Source of the DNA: Gibbula magus
Lineage: Eukaryota > Mollusca > Gastropoda > Trochida > Trochidae
DNA: 64,000 nucleotides
Assembly: GCA_936450465.1 (NCBI GenBank)
Contig: OW388292.1
Coordinates: 29,338,368-29,402,367 of the forward strand
Reading direction: 5' to 3'
Positions 31,960-44,800 of the stretch are shown here, piece by piece (position 1 is the first letter of the stretch; the number at the start of each line of letters is the position of its first letter). The translations under genes and the position numbers were made by a program. Under the pieces are notes generated by a model. The model saw only the letters and a program-made list of their open reading frames with translations. It was not told the DNA's origin and did not search any database.

Positions 31960-33656
31960 TGGTGTTCAAACACCTAAACTGAAACAAATAGCCTAGGCTA
32001 CTCGGAGGTTAGATTTAGAAAACGAATCAAAACCGGGTTCTCTTCAGCCACTCGAGGATTTAGACAAATCTTTGAGCCTCTAAACTGTGATAGTCCCAAT
32101 TAGGTGTTTCGGCATGATATGAATACAACTTTAAGTTTGGATAAGAAGGTCGTTTCTTTTAAGAGAAAACATTACATCGTGTTCGAAGAGACTGGTGTAT
32201 ATTTGATGCGAAAGGAATCCGAGGGACATTTTTATATACTTTTTTAAAAAATTGATTCTATTAATGTTCTCACACATAATGTTCATTTTGTGAGCATGAA
32301 CAACATTCATTCACAAACAGGTTCATCCCATCGAAATGCATTTCAACAAAATGAGACCTTGTCATATTTTTATAAAACCTCGACCTTGTGAAATTAACGA
32401 CATTACTTACTATACAAGCAGTTCATGCTTCTAGACACGCTTTGTCCTGAGTTTGAATATAAATTATATTCAACATCTGGGTTTCATAACGTTCCCCATA
32501 CCCCCAGAGCCATTGTCAATAAATACAAGCTATGCATTATAAACACTTATCTCATGTTTGTGCAATTGTATTTTCATATAATTAGTCATATGTGATTTAT
32601 TTGCTAATTTCATATTTGCATTTTCATGTGATTAAGCATATCCATTTTATTTGGAATATGAATTGAGCGAATAAATCAAAACGAACACTAACTGGTATTA
32701 CATAACTGTTTCCCTCTGGGAGACTGGATATTTTTAGTTTATAACGAAAATGAATTCCTGCATTTTGTGCCAAGAATGATGTGAAAAGCATATAAAAGAT
32801 TTCAAAGATATATATGCGCTACTGTGAAACTTTTGCTTTAGAGTGCATTTACCTTAAGTCATAAAATGACCATGATCAAAGCAAAAGATGAACGAATAGT
32901 AGGAAAAATATACTTAAAACTACGATTATCTGTAAGAATGAAGTTGAAAGAATCACCATTTCAAGCATAAAACATAAACAACATTACATTTGTTTCAAAT
33001 TATGAAATAAATTCTAAGATACTTTTTCGAGCTTTACGAAAGCAACGCGAGTTCATTTTTAAGAATGTTGTTTTTAGAGCCGTTGTATAAAACAACCCGA
33101 AGGGAAATTGGCATTTGTTGCAAGTTTTTAAAAGAAATCTATAAACATTATTTAAAAGAGTAAGGTCTAGTCTAGACATCTGGATGACGTATACAAGACA
33201 ACCCTACATCTCTGCAACTGTTGCCCTACTTGAAGCTTCTAGACTGACTAACAGTCGCCTTTAGAACTCACTTGATGTAGTTGGACTTAGTCTCTGAAAA
33301 AAATAATCTTAAGTAATGATTCACTAAATATTGAAAAAGAACTTCTTGGAAAAAAACTCTCATCTATCTAGACTTCGGTTTAGGATGAAGGTAAGGTGAC
33401 ACAATACAATACACTGAGAGTTAGATAGTCACAAAGGTGGGGATAAAAACCACAATATGCCATTATTTATAATAAAAACATGACAAATAACATGATGATA
33501 TAATTGTATTTTGTTTAATTCTTGCATATGTTGTGGCATTCGAGCATCGATTAAGATTTATTGATTGATTGCAGTGTATTCGATAGTTCCTTACGGTTTC
33601 TTGAACACTGTTTTAGAATTACCGAAATATTTAAGATATAATATAACACATGTCAT
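31960..33656. other. AT-rich noncoding DNA
   Basis: Nothing recognised on either strand. Confidence 0.4.
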
Positions 33657-33890
33657 GTAACGGGGGTGTACCTCAGTTGGTAGAGGGTCCGCTCATCCCC
33701 GCAAGGTTGGAGTACGATTACCGGCCTTGTTAAAAGATGGGAGTTGTTGCTTTCATGCTTGGCGCTCATCCTTATAAAGCTAGAACAACGCTTGAGTTTA
33801 GGCTGCATTGTGGCTGTCGGGTGCCAAGGGCACAACAAGAATTTCCTAATGTACATTGTGATATAGAGCAATAAAGTGTTAATATTATTA
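33657..33890 (+). repeat. tRNA-derived SINE
   Basis: The head has an A-box-like TACCTCAGTTGGTAGAGG and a weaker B-box-like GGTTGGAGTACGATTACC at tRNA-like spacing. An unrelated body follows, with GGCGCTCATCCTTATAAAGC and GGCTGTCGGGTGCCAAGG, and an AT-rich tail. The stems do not fold as a real tRNA. Confidence 0.55.
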
Positions 33891-35898
33891 AGTGTATCTG
33901 TTCATTTGATTGATTCAGTAGATTGGATAGTTTGTCTCATGATTTCTGGAACACTGGTGTAGTTAATACCTATGACGTTGTCCATTGTAAAACACAATCT
34001 ATGCCAGGAGTGATAAACGTGCAGTCTCACTATTTCCTGTCGAATGTTGTAGTTATGTCAGGTTTTAATCATTATTTTGACACGCTTTGTCTAAAACAAT
34101 ACTGTTGAACATGTTAAAACAAAGTCTTTCTCGAATATTGCCCTTTAAAGACCCGATTGTCCTGAGCTTAAAACACAAAATTCAACTCGTTTTATAAAAG
34201 ACGAAAAGCATCCGAGTTAATAGCATTGTCGGTGCAGGCATGCTTTAATGCGCTTCAAAATAAAATTCTAATCAATATACGTCATGTGTAATGTGTTTTT
34301 ATCATGCATCAAATATCATGCAACAGAAATGAAATGAAACATGACACCGTCAATGTTTTACCACGAAAAGTCACGCGCGTTTGCTGTTCCTTAAAGGTTC
34401 ATCTATTGTGTTGTTTGGGATCACATATGCTAAACGTTATAAATTGTGTTATGTTATCGGGAAGTGCTGAATGTTGCCGAAAATTGCCATTTTGATCTTA
34501 GTCGACTTAGTATATTGACGACATGAAGATAAAAGTAGTGATTTCTGATCGAAAACAGGACAATGTACCGCGTGTGTCACGCGCCAATGAGTCAAACGTA
34601 ATTTTGGAACATTATTGATAACAGACGAACTAATAAATTTGGGTTGATCATGTTTAATAGGTCATACAACTACTGTGCATTTAAATGGGACGTGTAGTTT
34701 CGGTTTCTACACATGCATAATGATGTTACTCTGTTTTAATTGGAAACTAGTAATTATGATATATGTGGTGATTCGGGAGGAATATCCAAGCCGAATGAAT
34801 TTATTTGCACTGTAAACAGCACATATGGTCAGTCGGAACATATTAAAGCCTAATAAAATTTTATGAAATACAATGGATGTACCTTTAAATGATCAAGAAC
34901 AGTTTATTGGAGACGAAGACAGTCTAGCACAGTTTAACTGCCTCTCCCCGTGATCCCCCTCCCCGTCTCAGAGGAATCTTCTCTCATAGAGGTGAGTGCT
35001 AAATACCTCAAGACTCATTATCTTGTGGTTCTTAATTAGCAAAATTACCTGGTGACGTCAATCCATTGTGTACCTGTGTCCAACATAGGTGAGACATGTG
35101 GTTTCCAGGCCTTTAAAATGTGTATTTTTAACAAAAATATCCCAACAATGTATCTATATTGGAATAACTGATGATTATGCCACTGAAGCTCTGATAACCA
35201 TCCATTTTAAAAAATGGTGAATCGGTTCCAAAGGTGAAAAGACTTAGGAATGTTGGAAAGCACTCAGTCGACCAAGTACAATGAGAGAAAGACAAGTGGC
35301 TCTCAGGGCTTGCTCTCATGAATCATAACTAGCATTCAAGAGACGTGCAGGCGGTGAGACTCTGAACTGCTTCTTTAAAATAGGGGGACGCTAAAGGTAT
35401 TTAAACATATGAATTATGAAATGGTTTTTTTCAGATTCTAGTTGAAAAAAAACTTAGTCTAAGATACATAATGTACACTTTCAATGACAAAGACGTTTTA
35501 CCTTGTATAAATAAATGATGCCTGGTATATGTATAACGTTTAACGAATAAAGAAGTTAAATATCTATAACGTTTTCTTCATTTTTAACGTTTAGTGTCCG
35601 AATATAGAACTGGGAAAAGAGAGAAAAATAAACTAAAATAGACTCTGGTGTCTGATCACCCGTAAACCTGGCAATCTAGACTTGATTATTGGTTAGACAG
35701 ACTTGGTTTGGCTTGAATGTTGTTTGAGTGTCTAGTCCCGAGATCATGAAATTGTCTTAGCTAAGTTATATCCTTTTGTGGTCATCAGTCAGGTGTGATT
35801 CTGAAATGACGTATTAATGTCTTTATGGAGACCACGTTGTTATCGTCCGTGACTTCCAGGCCAAGGATGAATTTAACCTTTAAATACAATACAATAGA
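33891..35898. other. AT-rich noncoding DNA
   Basis: No exon was recognised. The missing first TRAPPC5 exon (about 23 codons) was looked for here and not found. Confidence 0.4.
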
Positions 35899-36085
35899 CA
35901 ATGCATATCTTCGCCAGTCTCTGTCACTGGCTAATTGAAGCCTTGCTGAATCTCGTCATCTGTTCTGTGCTAGCTTGTCAACGTGATGCGCCTGCACTTC
36001 TCGGACATAGACAAGGTGATAACATGGAGCAATTGATGGAAATGGCGCGAGTTATGCTGCCGTGTGGGAACAGTTCAGAAAGATA
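35899..36085. mobile_element. diverged relative of the 9-bp-TSD MITE at 43735-43954
   Basis: The left end CTTCGCCAGTCTCTGTCACT, followed by GGCTAATTGAAGCCTTGCTGA, and the right end GCGAGTTATGCTGCCGTGTG resemble the ends of the MITE at 43735-43954. Divergence is high and no target duplication was seen. Confidence 0.4.
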
Positions 36086-36117
36086 GCTTTTAAGTATGGG
36101 TCTGCATCGTCTCAATT

Positions 36118-39100
36118 TAACATCCTCTCTCATAACGTAAACGTTATACCCTGAGACAGGATGCTCAAGAAACATCCCCTCTCATAACGTAAACGTTATA
36201 CCCTGAGACAGGATGCTCAAGAAACATCCCCTCTCATAACGTAAACGTTATACCCTGAGACAGGATGCTCAAGAAACATCCCCTCTCATAACGTATACGT
36301 TATACCCTAAGACAGGATGCTCAAGGAAACATCCCCTCTCATAACGTAAACGTTATACAATGAGACAGGATGCTCAAGAAACATCCCCTCTCATAACGTA
36401 TACGTTATAACCTGAGACAGGATGCTCAAGAAACATCCCCTCTCATAACGTATACGTTATAACCTGAGACAGGATACTCAAGAAACATCTCCTCTCATAA
36501 CGTAAACGTGTTACCCTGAGACAGGATGCTCAAGAAACATCCCCTCTCATAACGTATACGTTATAACCTGAGACAGGATGCTCAAGAAACATCCCCTCTC
36601 ATAACGTATACGTTATAACCTGAGACAGGATACTCAAGAAACATCCCCTCTCATAACGTAAACGTTTTACCCTGAGACAGGATGCTCAAGAAACATCCCC
36701 TCTCATAACGTAAACGTTATACCCTGAGACAGGATGCTCAAGAAACATCCCCTCTCATAACGTATACGTTATACCCTGAGACAGGATGCTCAAGAAACAT
36801 CCCCTCTCATAACGTATGCGTTATACCCTGAGACAGGATGCTCAAGAAACATCCCCTCTCATAACGTAAACGTTATACCCTGAGACAGGATGCTCAAGAA
36901 ACATCCCCTCTCATAACGTAAACGTTATACCCTGAGACAGGATGCTCAAGAAACATCCCCTCTCATAACGTAAACGTTATACCCTGAGACAGGATGCTCA
37001 AGAAACATCCCCTCTCATAACGTATACGTTATACCCTGAGACAGGATGCTCAAGAAACATCCCCTCTCATAACGTAAACGTTATACCCTGAGACAGGATG
37101 CTCAAGAAACATCCCCTCTCATAACGTATACGTTATACCATGAGACAGGATGCTCAAGAAACATCCCCTCTCATAACGTATACGTTATACCCTGAGACAG
37201 GATGCTCAAGAAACATCCCCTCTCATAACGTAAACGTTATACCCTGAGACAGGATGCTCAAGAAACATCCCCTCTCATAACGTATACGTTATACCCTGAG
37301 ACAGGATGCTCAAGAAACATCCCCTCTCATAACGTATACGTTATACCCTGAGACAGGATGCTCAAGAAACATCCCCTCTCATAACGTAAACGTTATAACC
37401 TGAGACAGGATGCTCAAGAAACATCCCCTCTCATAACGTATACGTTATACCATGAGACAGGATGCTCAAGAAACATCCCCTCTCATAACGTATACGTTAT
37501 AACCTGAGACAGGATGCTCAAGAAACATCCCCTCTCATAACGTTAACGTTATACCCTGAGACAGGATGCTCAAGAAACATCCCCTCTCATAACGTATACG
37601 TTATACCCTGAGACAGGATGCTCAAGAAACATCCCCTCTCATAACGTAAACGTTATACCCTGAGACAGGATGCTCAAGAAACATCCCCTCTCATAACGTA
37701 AACGTTATACCCTGAGACAGGATGCTCAAGAAACATCCCCTCTCATAACGTATACGTTATACCCTGAGACAGGATGCTCAAGAAACATCCCCTCTCATAA
37801 CGTATACGTTATACCCTGAGACAGGATGCTCAAGAAACATCCCCTCTCATAACGTATACGTTATACCCTGAGACAGGATGCTCAAGAAACATCCCCTCTC
37901 ATAACGTAAACGTTATACCCTGAGACAGGATGCTCAAGAAACATCCCCTCTCATAACGTATACGTTATACCCTGAGACAGGATGCTCAAGAAACATCCCC
38001 TCTCATAACGTATACGTTATACCCTGAGACAGGATGCTCAAGAAACATCCCCTCTCATAACGTAAACGTTATAACCTGAGACAGGATGCTCAAGAAACAT
38101 CCCCTCTCAAACCGTAAACGTTATACCCTGAGACAGGATGCTCAAGAAACATCCCCTCTCATAACGTATACGTTATACCCTGAGACAGGATGCTCAAGAA
38201 ACATCCCTCTCATAACGTATACGTTATAACCTGAGACAGGATGCTCAAGAAACATCCCCTCTCATAACGTAAACGTTATAACCTGAGACAGGATGCTCAA
38301 GAAACATCCCCTCAAATAACGTATACGTTATAACCTGAGACAGGATGCTCAAGAAACATCCCCTCTCATAACGTAAACGTTATACCCTGAGACAGGATGC
38401 TCAAGAAACATCCCCTCTCATAACGTATACGTTATACCCTGAGACAGGATGCTCAAGAAACATCCCCTCTCATAACGTATACGTTATACCCTGAGACAGG
38501 ATGCTCAAGAAACATCCCCTCTCATAACGTATACGTTATACCCTGAGACAGGATGCTCAAGAAACATCCCCTCTCATAACGTATACGTTATACCCTGAGA
38601 CAGGATGCTCAAGAAACATCCCCTCTCATAACGTAAACGTTATAACCTGAGACAGGATGCACAAGAAACATCCCCTCTCATAACGTATACGTTATACCCT
38701 GAGACAGGATGCTCAAGAAACATCCCCTCTCATAACGTAAACGTTATACCCTGAGACAGGATACTCAAGAAACATCCCCTCTCATAACGTAAACGTTATA
38801 CCCTGAGACAGGATGCTCAAGAAACATCCCCTCTCATAACGTATACGTTATACCCTGAGACAGGATGCTCAAGAAACATCCCCTCTCATAACGTATACGT
38901 TATACCCTGAGACAGGATGCTCAAGAAATATCCCCTCTCATAACGTATACGTTATACCCTGAGACAGGATACTCAAGAAATATCCCCTCTCATAACGTAT
39001 ACGTTATACCCTGAGACAGGATGCTCAAGAAACATCCCCTCTCATAACGTAAACGTTATAACCTGAGACAGGATGCTCAAGAAACATCCCCTCTCATAAC

Positions 39101-39268
39101 GTAAACGTTATAACCTGAGACAGGATGCTCAAGAAACATCCCCTCTCATAACGTAAACGTTATAACCTGAGACAGGATGCTCAAGAAACATCCCCTCTCA
39201 TAACGTAAACGTTATAACCTGAGACAGGATGCTCAAGAAACATCCCCTCTCATAACGTATACGTTAGA
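36118..39268. repeat. 52-bp satellite array, about 60 copies, palindromic core
   Basis: A head-to-tail array of about 3.15 kb. Each 52-bp unit has a core ATAACGTATACGTTAT (or ATAACGTAAACGTTAT) followed by ACCCTGAGACAGGATGCTC and AAGAAACATCCCCTCTC. The core AACGTATACGTT is a perfect palindrome; most variation is the T/A choice in its centre, with one AACGTTAACGTT copy. Smaller variation includes CCCTG/ACCTG and GATGCTC/GATACTC. Some variants travel together over blocks of three units near 36390-36690, so the array grew by block duplication. Copies are 90% or more alike by eye. It is flanked on the right by a retrotransposon fragment. There are no unique spacers. Confidence 0.95.
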
Positions 39269-39391
39269 CCTCGACCCATGTAAAAGCGCAATCCAAGATT
39301 AAATCTCAGTTGTATATTTCATATTTATATATTAAAGGCTGCTTGATAAGTTAATGAATTCTAGCAGGGACTCTCTATAATCATGTATAAT

Positions 39392-39978
39392 CAGGTTATA
39401 TAAGAAGTGCCAAACGCGACTCCACTTTCTACGGAAACTTAGGTCTTTTAAACATTGACTCTCACCTGTTGTCTTTATTTTATTCAAGTAGCATTGAATC
39501 CGTTCTCGGTTTTAACATTCAGTCATGGTGTGGAAATTTGTCTTTGCAGGAAAAAGGAAGACTGAGAAAAGTGATCAACATTGCAGGAAAAATTTCAGGG
39601 AGACAATTTGATACTTTAGAATCAATATATTCTCATGCGTCTGGGAAAAAAGATATGTGGCAGCGATCACTACCTGCATGGTTGTTACGAACTCCTTCCA
39701 TCCGGACGACGCTACCGAGTTCCGAGTGTAAAATTAAGACGCACCAAAATGTCATTTATTCCATCAAGCATTATTCATTTAAATATCTAAATTATACTCC
39801 TCCAGCCTGTCATATCCATGTGCCATGTGATTATTGTTAATTTGTCATTATTGTATATTTTAGCCTTTTATATCCTGTTATATATTTTTGTATTTCAAAT
39901 GTGCTCAATTCATGACAATTAAAATTCCCTTCCAAGGGCAATAAAGATTTATCTTATCTTATCTTATCTTATCTTATA
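39392..39978 (+). mobile_element. 3' fragment of a non-LTR retrotransposon (reverse transcriptase C-terminus)
   Basis: Broken frames give the end of a non-LTR reverse transcriptase: KKCQTRLHFLRKLRSF, then (after a frameshift) SLFYSSSIESVLGF and SLQEKGRLRKVINIAGKISG. After another shift near 39665 come CYELLPSGRRYRVPSVKLRR and TKMSFIPSSIIHLNI plus stop. The 3' end has AATAAAG and a tail of CTTAT repeats (39951-39978). Only the last ~150 codons survive, as is usual for 5'-truncated insertions. The clade (CR1, L2, Rex1 or RTE-like) cannot be fixed from this piece. Confidence 0.75.
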
Positions 39979-41767
39979 ATCAGCGACACTCTACAGATAA
40001 TAAAGTATAGAAATTCCCTGGTATAATGAAGTCCCTGATTCTTGTTCATATCAAGTCAAGTTGTTGGGCTTTTTTTCTTTTTGTGCACAAATCATAGTTA
40101 TTATTCATGTAACCTCGTGTTGCATATGATTATAGAAATGCACATAGAGGGTTATTAAAATTGCTGCCTGATACAGAAAGAAGAAAACATTAAGACTTGT
40201 CAGCATGACTTCTTCTCCTCGAAAGTAGAGATTCCGAATGCAGCAGGCGTAACTTCCGGTATACACATTACTTCCGGAAATGTCGTCGCTAACAAGACAG
40301 AAGTCTTCAAACCTTGATAAAAACCTTGGTAAAGGGAAACCTGAGGTAGGATTGATATAGATCAATGCTGTTACCTGCAAAGACATTAAGTGGACCATGA
40401 CATTTGTCGATTTCATGGATGCTATATATTTGAAACGCGAAAAATACCTTTTTTAGAGAGGCCTTCAGTTTTCGTGCAGCAAAACTGGATTCATTATAAT
40501 TAAATTTGTATGGTTTATTGGTGAAAATAGTTGATATAAACGTTTCATCTAAAGTTAATTTCAAATATTAAAAATTGGATTATGACACCAATGTATTTTT
40601 GCTTTTAACACTAAAAAAATTCACATTGTCATTGTCAATATGTAAATAAATATTCTTACAGCTACAACAAACAGAAAAAATAGGTGTAAGTTTTAGTTTG
40701 ATATTTGCTTATCCAAAAAGAATAATTTTGAAACATTCAACATCTTGTACACAAGGTGTATATCCTCAAGAATTAATATAATTAGATTGGAAATTGCTAT
40801 AAGCCAAAAACTACATTTTAACTGTTCCCTTTGTGTATACTATTGAAAATTGATTGTTTTTAAAACACTTTCATCATAAGTTGACCGTCAAATATCATTT
40901 AATTTTGCACGAATTTTTAACATGCTTGCAAATCCCATAAGCTATGACCATCATGCACTACCTATTTACATGAATTACATGTTCCCCAAATTTATTATTC
41001 AATATAACTTTTTAATTTATGTCACAACAACATAATTGACTTGAAAATGATTTTTAAGATTACATGAACTAAGTTGACTTTAAATAGATACAAGTTTGTT
41101 AAGTTACTCGTCTAAAAATGTCTTTAAGCGTTTGAAATATTAATGAAGCATGATCAAGACACTATAAGCACAAAACTATCATGCAATCCCCCATTTAATC
41201 TACATTTGATATTCCACGAGCGCCCCTTCCCCTCAAAGGCTTCAGTCACAATTAAATCCTACTTCAAGCCACAGACACAAACCACTCCATGTTCCTCAGC
41301 CAGTCAGCCTTCCTGTTGCATTTCCCTAAAACCTCATTGATAGAGAATCTTGCCCCAGTGTTTTCTGATATCAAATATATCAACACAAGTGAAGAGTTAC
41401 AAAAGGTTACAAAGGTTTTTATTTGTCATGTCATTGTGAGTCATAATTTGATGAGATAAATGAATTGTGATGTCATGTGGTTAGCGGTGACAGGCCATTG
41501 TTCAAAATCTATTGTCAAAATACTTGATGATCCCACACAAGTAATATCTACTGTGGAACATAGTTTTGGATGATAAAATGCAACTACCCAACACCTAAAA
41601 CTATTACAATGGTGCTAAAAAGTATTAATACAGATGTTGATAATAGTGTAATAGCTATGTTTGCAAAGTATAAAAACATAATATATTATTGTCTCTCAAT
41701 AGCTTTTTTCTACATATTATAAATCCAATTACTATAGCAATTCTAATAAACGGAGATGATTTTTCAG
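39979..41767. other. upstream intron or flank of TRAPPC5
   Basis: AT-rich DNA before the first recognised TRAPPC5 exon. The start codon exon was not found. Confidence 0.4.
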
Positions 41768-41856
41768 GTCAACATAGCAACGTTCGCTTTGTTGTTCTCT
41801 GAGATGGTCCAGTACTGCCAGAATCGAGTGACCTCAGTCCCAGAACTACAGAATAA
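41768..41856 (+). CDS. TRAPPC5: TRAPPC5 exon A
   Basis: 89 nt: VNIATFALLFSEMVQYCQNR, then VTSVPELQN. The acceptor is TTTTTTCAG, the donor GTGAGT, and it ends in phase 2. Confidence 0.9.
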
Positions 41857-44800
41857 GTGAGTATATATGTCATATTCTTATACCATTAATTCTGCAGTAG
41901 TTCACATCCTAGCTTTAGAATTGATCATATCATAAGAGCAGCATTACCGATATAAATATATACTAATTACTATATACTAATTTCATGAAAGAGGTAAGCT
42001 TCTTTGGTTTGAAGATGTACCGGTAGAAAATTTCATAATTTTAAACAAAGGACATTTTAGTCAAAAATGAAACATGAAAGTGGACTTCTATTCTTTTATT
42101 TCCTCCATCATTGTCCATCAGTAAAAGAGATACTACCATCTATTTTACTGCACAGACTGGCTGAGCTTGGACAACACGTGGGCTCCCACCTCCTAGACGT
42201 CCTCTTCCTGAGAGAGAAGGGCTTCAAGCGGGAGATCAAGCTCCTTCAGATGCTCATCTTCATCAAATCCAACGTGTGGAAGGTGAGCGAATCATCCTGC
42301 TATATACTGGTACTGCTATATTGCCATGAAAAGATGGCCAATAAAATTATAAAATTGAGCAATATTGGCAGTGGATGGATGATAAGACCAATGAGTGACC
42401 GTCGTATCACGACATCTCATTAGTGGACAAAATATATTCTATCCAGCAGAGTAACCATGCTTCGGTGATAAGAGGCAAAATGCTGTAAATACAATCGGGG
42501 TTGAAGCTTTGATTGGACTGTAGCCATGGAATATACTCTTCTGCAATATGGTTAGTGTATCATGTAAAAAAAATTATCTAATTTATATGTATAGTTTGTT
42601 GCATTTGGTCAGTTTTTAACAGAAAATGAAAGAAGCTTTTGATTGGATAGCAGCAAGGATGATTATCCTTTCCAGGCAAGAGATGTATTAGGGAATGACT
42701 GAGTTACCCTCTGTGGGAAGAGAATGCAGATTAAGATGTTTCTTTGTTGTTGCTCTTTAATTAGATAAAATGAATATGCAATTTGATAATGTTGAAAAAT
42801 GAAATTATTTGAAACAACTTTATATTATGAATACCAAATTTTTGTTTTCCTCTAGTTATTGATCAGTTGTTGTGCCATCAACCACTCGTTGAGTGTTATA
42901 GAATTGGTCACTGAGCATATTCATGTAGATGGTTGGAGAAAAATTTTCTTTATTCTAAAATTTACTTTCAACTATAGGCTAGCGACTCACCATCGCTAAA
43001 TTTAGAACACAACATCAAAGTATTGTCACCATGGCAAAGTGATATCCCTAGGGCATGATATGAAAAATATCAACTTCCATATATATGCCCTCATTGGTAA
43101 TAATAAATGATATTTGATGTTAATCTTATCTGTTTCAGACCCTGTTTGGGAAAGAGGCTGACAAACTGGAACATGCTAACGATGATGAAAGAACCTGTAT
43201 CCTTGTTGCCAATAGTTTCACTTGTACATTAGAAAATTTAATGAACGAAGGAGAAGTAATACAGACATTTCTCTTCAGCTTTGTGTATATGCCTCATACA
43301 ACAAACTGGTCAGCATATGCTTCGAATGTATCAGTCAGTATCAGTGTGTTGAGCACATTCTTTAATATCATAACTTAGAAAAAAGGATTTAATTTGATTG
43401 TAATTCAATTAAAATGATAACTTATTTGTTCTGTTCTTCAACTCGGAAGCAATCAATAATCAGTAGGAAAACAGGTCATTTTAAAACACTTCTTTCAATT
43501 TTGAAGTTACCTCCCTTTCTTAGAAAATTCTGGTCTGTAGGACTGATTTTTAATAATAGTTTAATATTGTCCATATTGTTGTAAACTATTGAATCAAACA
43601 GTCTCTCCTGGATTCTACAGAACATTTCTATTCGACAGCAAAGTAAAGTATCTATCCCAAAATTGCAAGTCAAAATTGGAAAAATACCATAAAAATGAGA
43701 AAGTATTTAGAAATGTATTTCTTAAACAGTGATCCAACTTCCCAATGCAAGGCATAACTCTTGCCAGTCTCCATTACTGGCTGATTTAGGCCTTACAGTA
43801 TCTCTAAAATCTGTGTTTAGAAATCCAGGCCCTCTATGCATTTCTGGTGCAGCGATTCACTTTCTTGACACAACAAAGCGAGGGAAATACCACAAGGGTT
43901 AAATCAGCCAGTAAATGCAAACTGGCAAGAGTTATGCCTTGCGTTTGGAAGTTGACAGTGATCTGTAACTGGTTATTTTTTGTCTTGAATATATTAACCC
44001 TTACGTTGCGTATATATATTTTACCCTTTTAGCCCCTGTGGCGGAATTTACAGGCTCGCAGCTCGCAGCAGTAGTTTGAGCTTAGGCACTAACGAGCTCT
44101 GCTGGCGGAATTTCCAGGCGGCGATTCCGGTACCGTTTTTACGAAATATACCGCATCTACATGGCGAATACGGGCTATATACGGGCGTTGAATACAAATT
44201 CAAGTCGCGGCACCCGTACACAAATGGTTGCTTTATACCCGCATCTTCGAATTATTTTTTTACGATTTTTCTTTACTTTTCTATTACTTTGTAAAGATTG
44301 TCTTTAATTCGGGCCTTATAACATCATGAATTTGGAGCGCGCTACTGACATTTTTATATGGACTTGAAGACCAGATGTTTGTCTTTACAATGATATAAAA
44401 AATATTAGAATGCGACCTATGGTTATAATTCTATTGTCATCTAAAGTTTGTCTTTATTTCCAGCTTCATGAAATCAAAACTCCTGAGCGCGCATATTGCG
44501 AAATTTATATGTGCTTGTAGATAGTTTATTCCTCTTTACAATGACATAAAAATTATTAGAATACGACTTATGGTTCAGAAAATATAACCAACCAAAGGAG
44601 AGTGACGCTACCCCGACAGTACCACGTGAATGGTCCCGACGCGCACCAAGTTACTGGCACTGCTTGGTCCCCCCGGGACTGTGCTAATTACAGTACCGTT
44701 ACCTCCTCGAGACCTCCTCGAGACCTCCTCGAGGGTGCCAGAGCCGAGCGCGCGTGGAACTAATGGGTACTAATGAGCACAGCATACACTAATCACCGCG

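Noticed and set aside
36118..39268. CRISPR-like regularly repeated array
   Set aside because: Units are contiguous 52-bp tandem copies with no unique spacers, and the DNA is animal nuclear sequence. It is a satellite.
42067..42423. 118-codon frame as a separate gene
   Set aside because: It is TRAPPC5 exon B (42156-42282) read through its splice sites into both introns.
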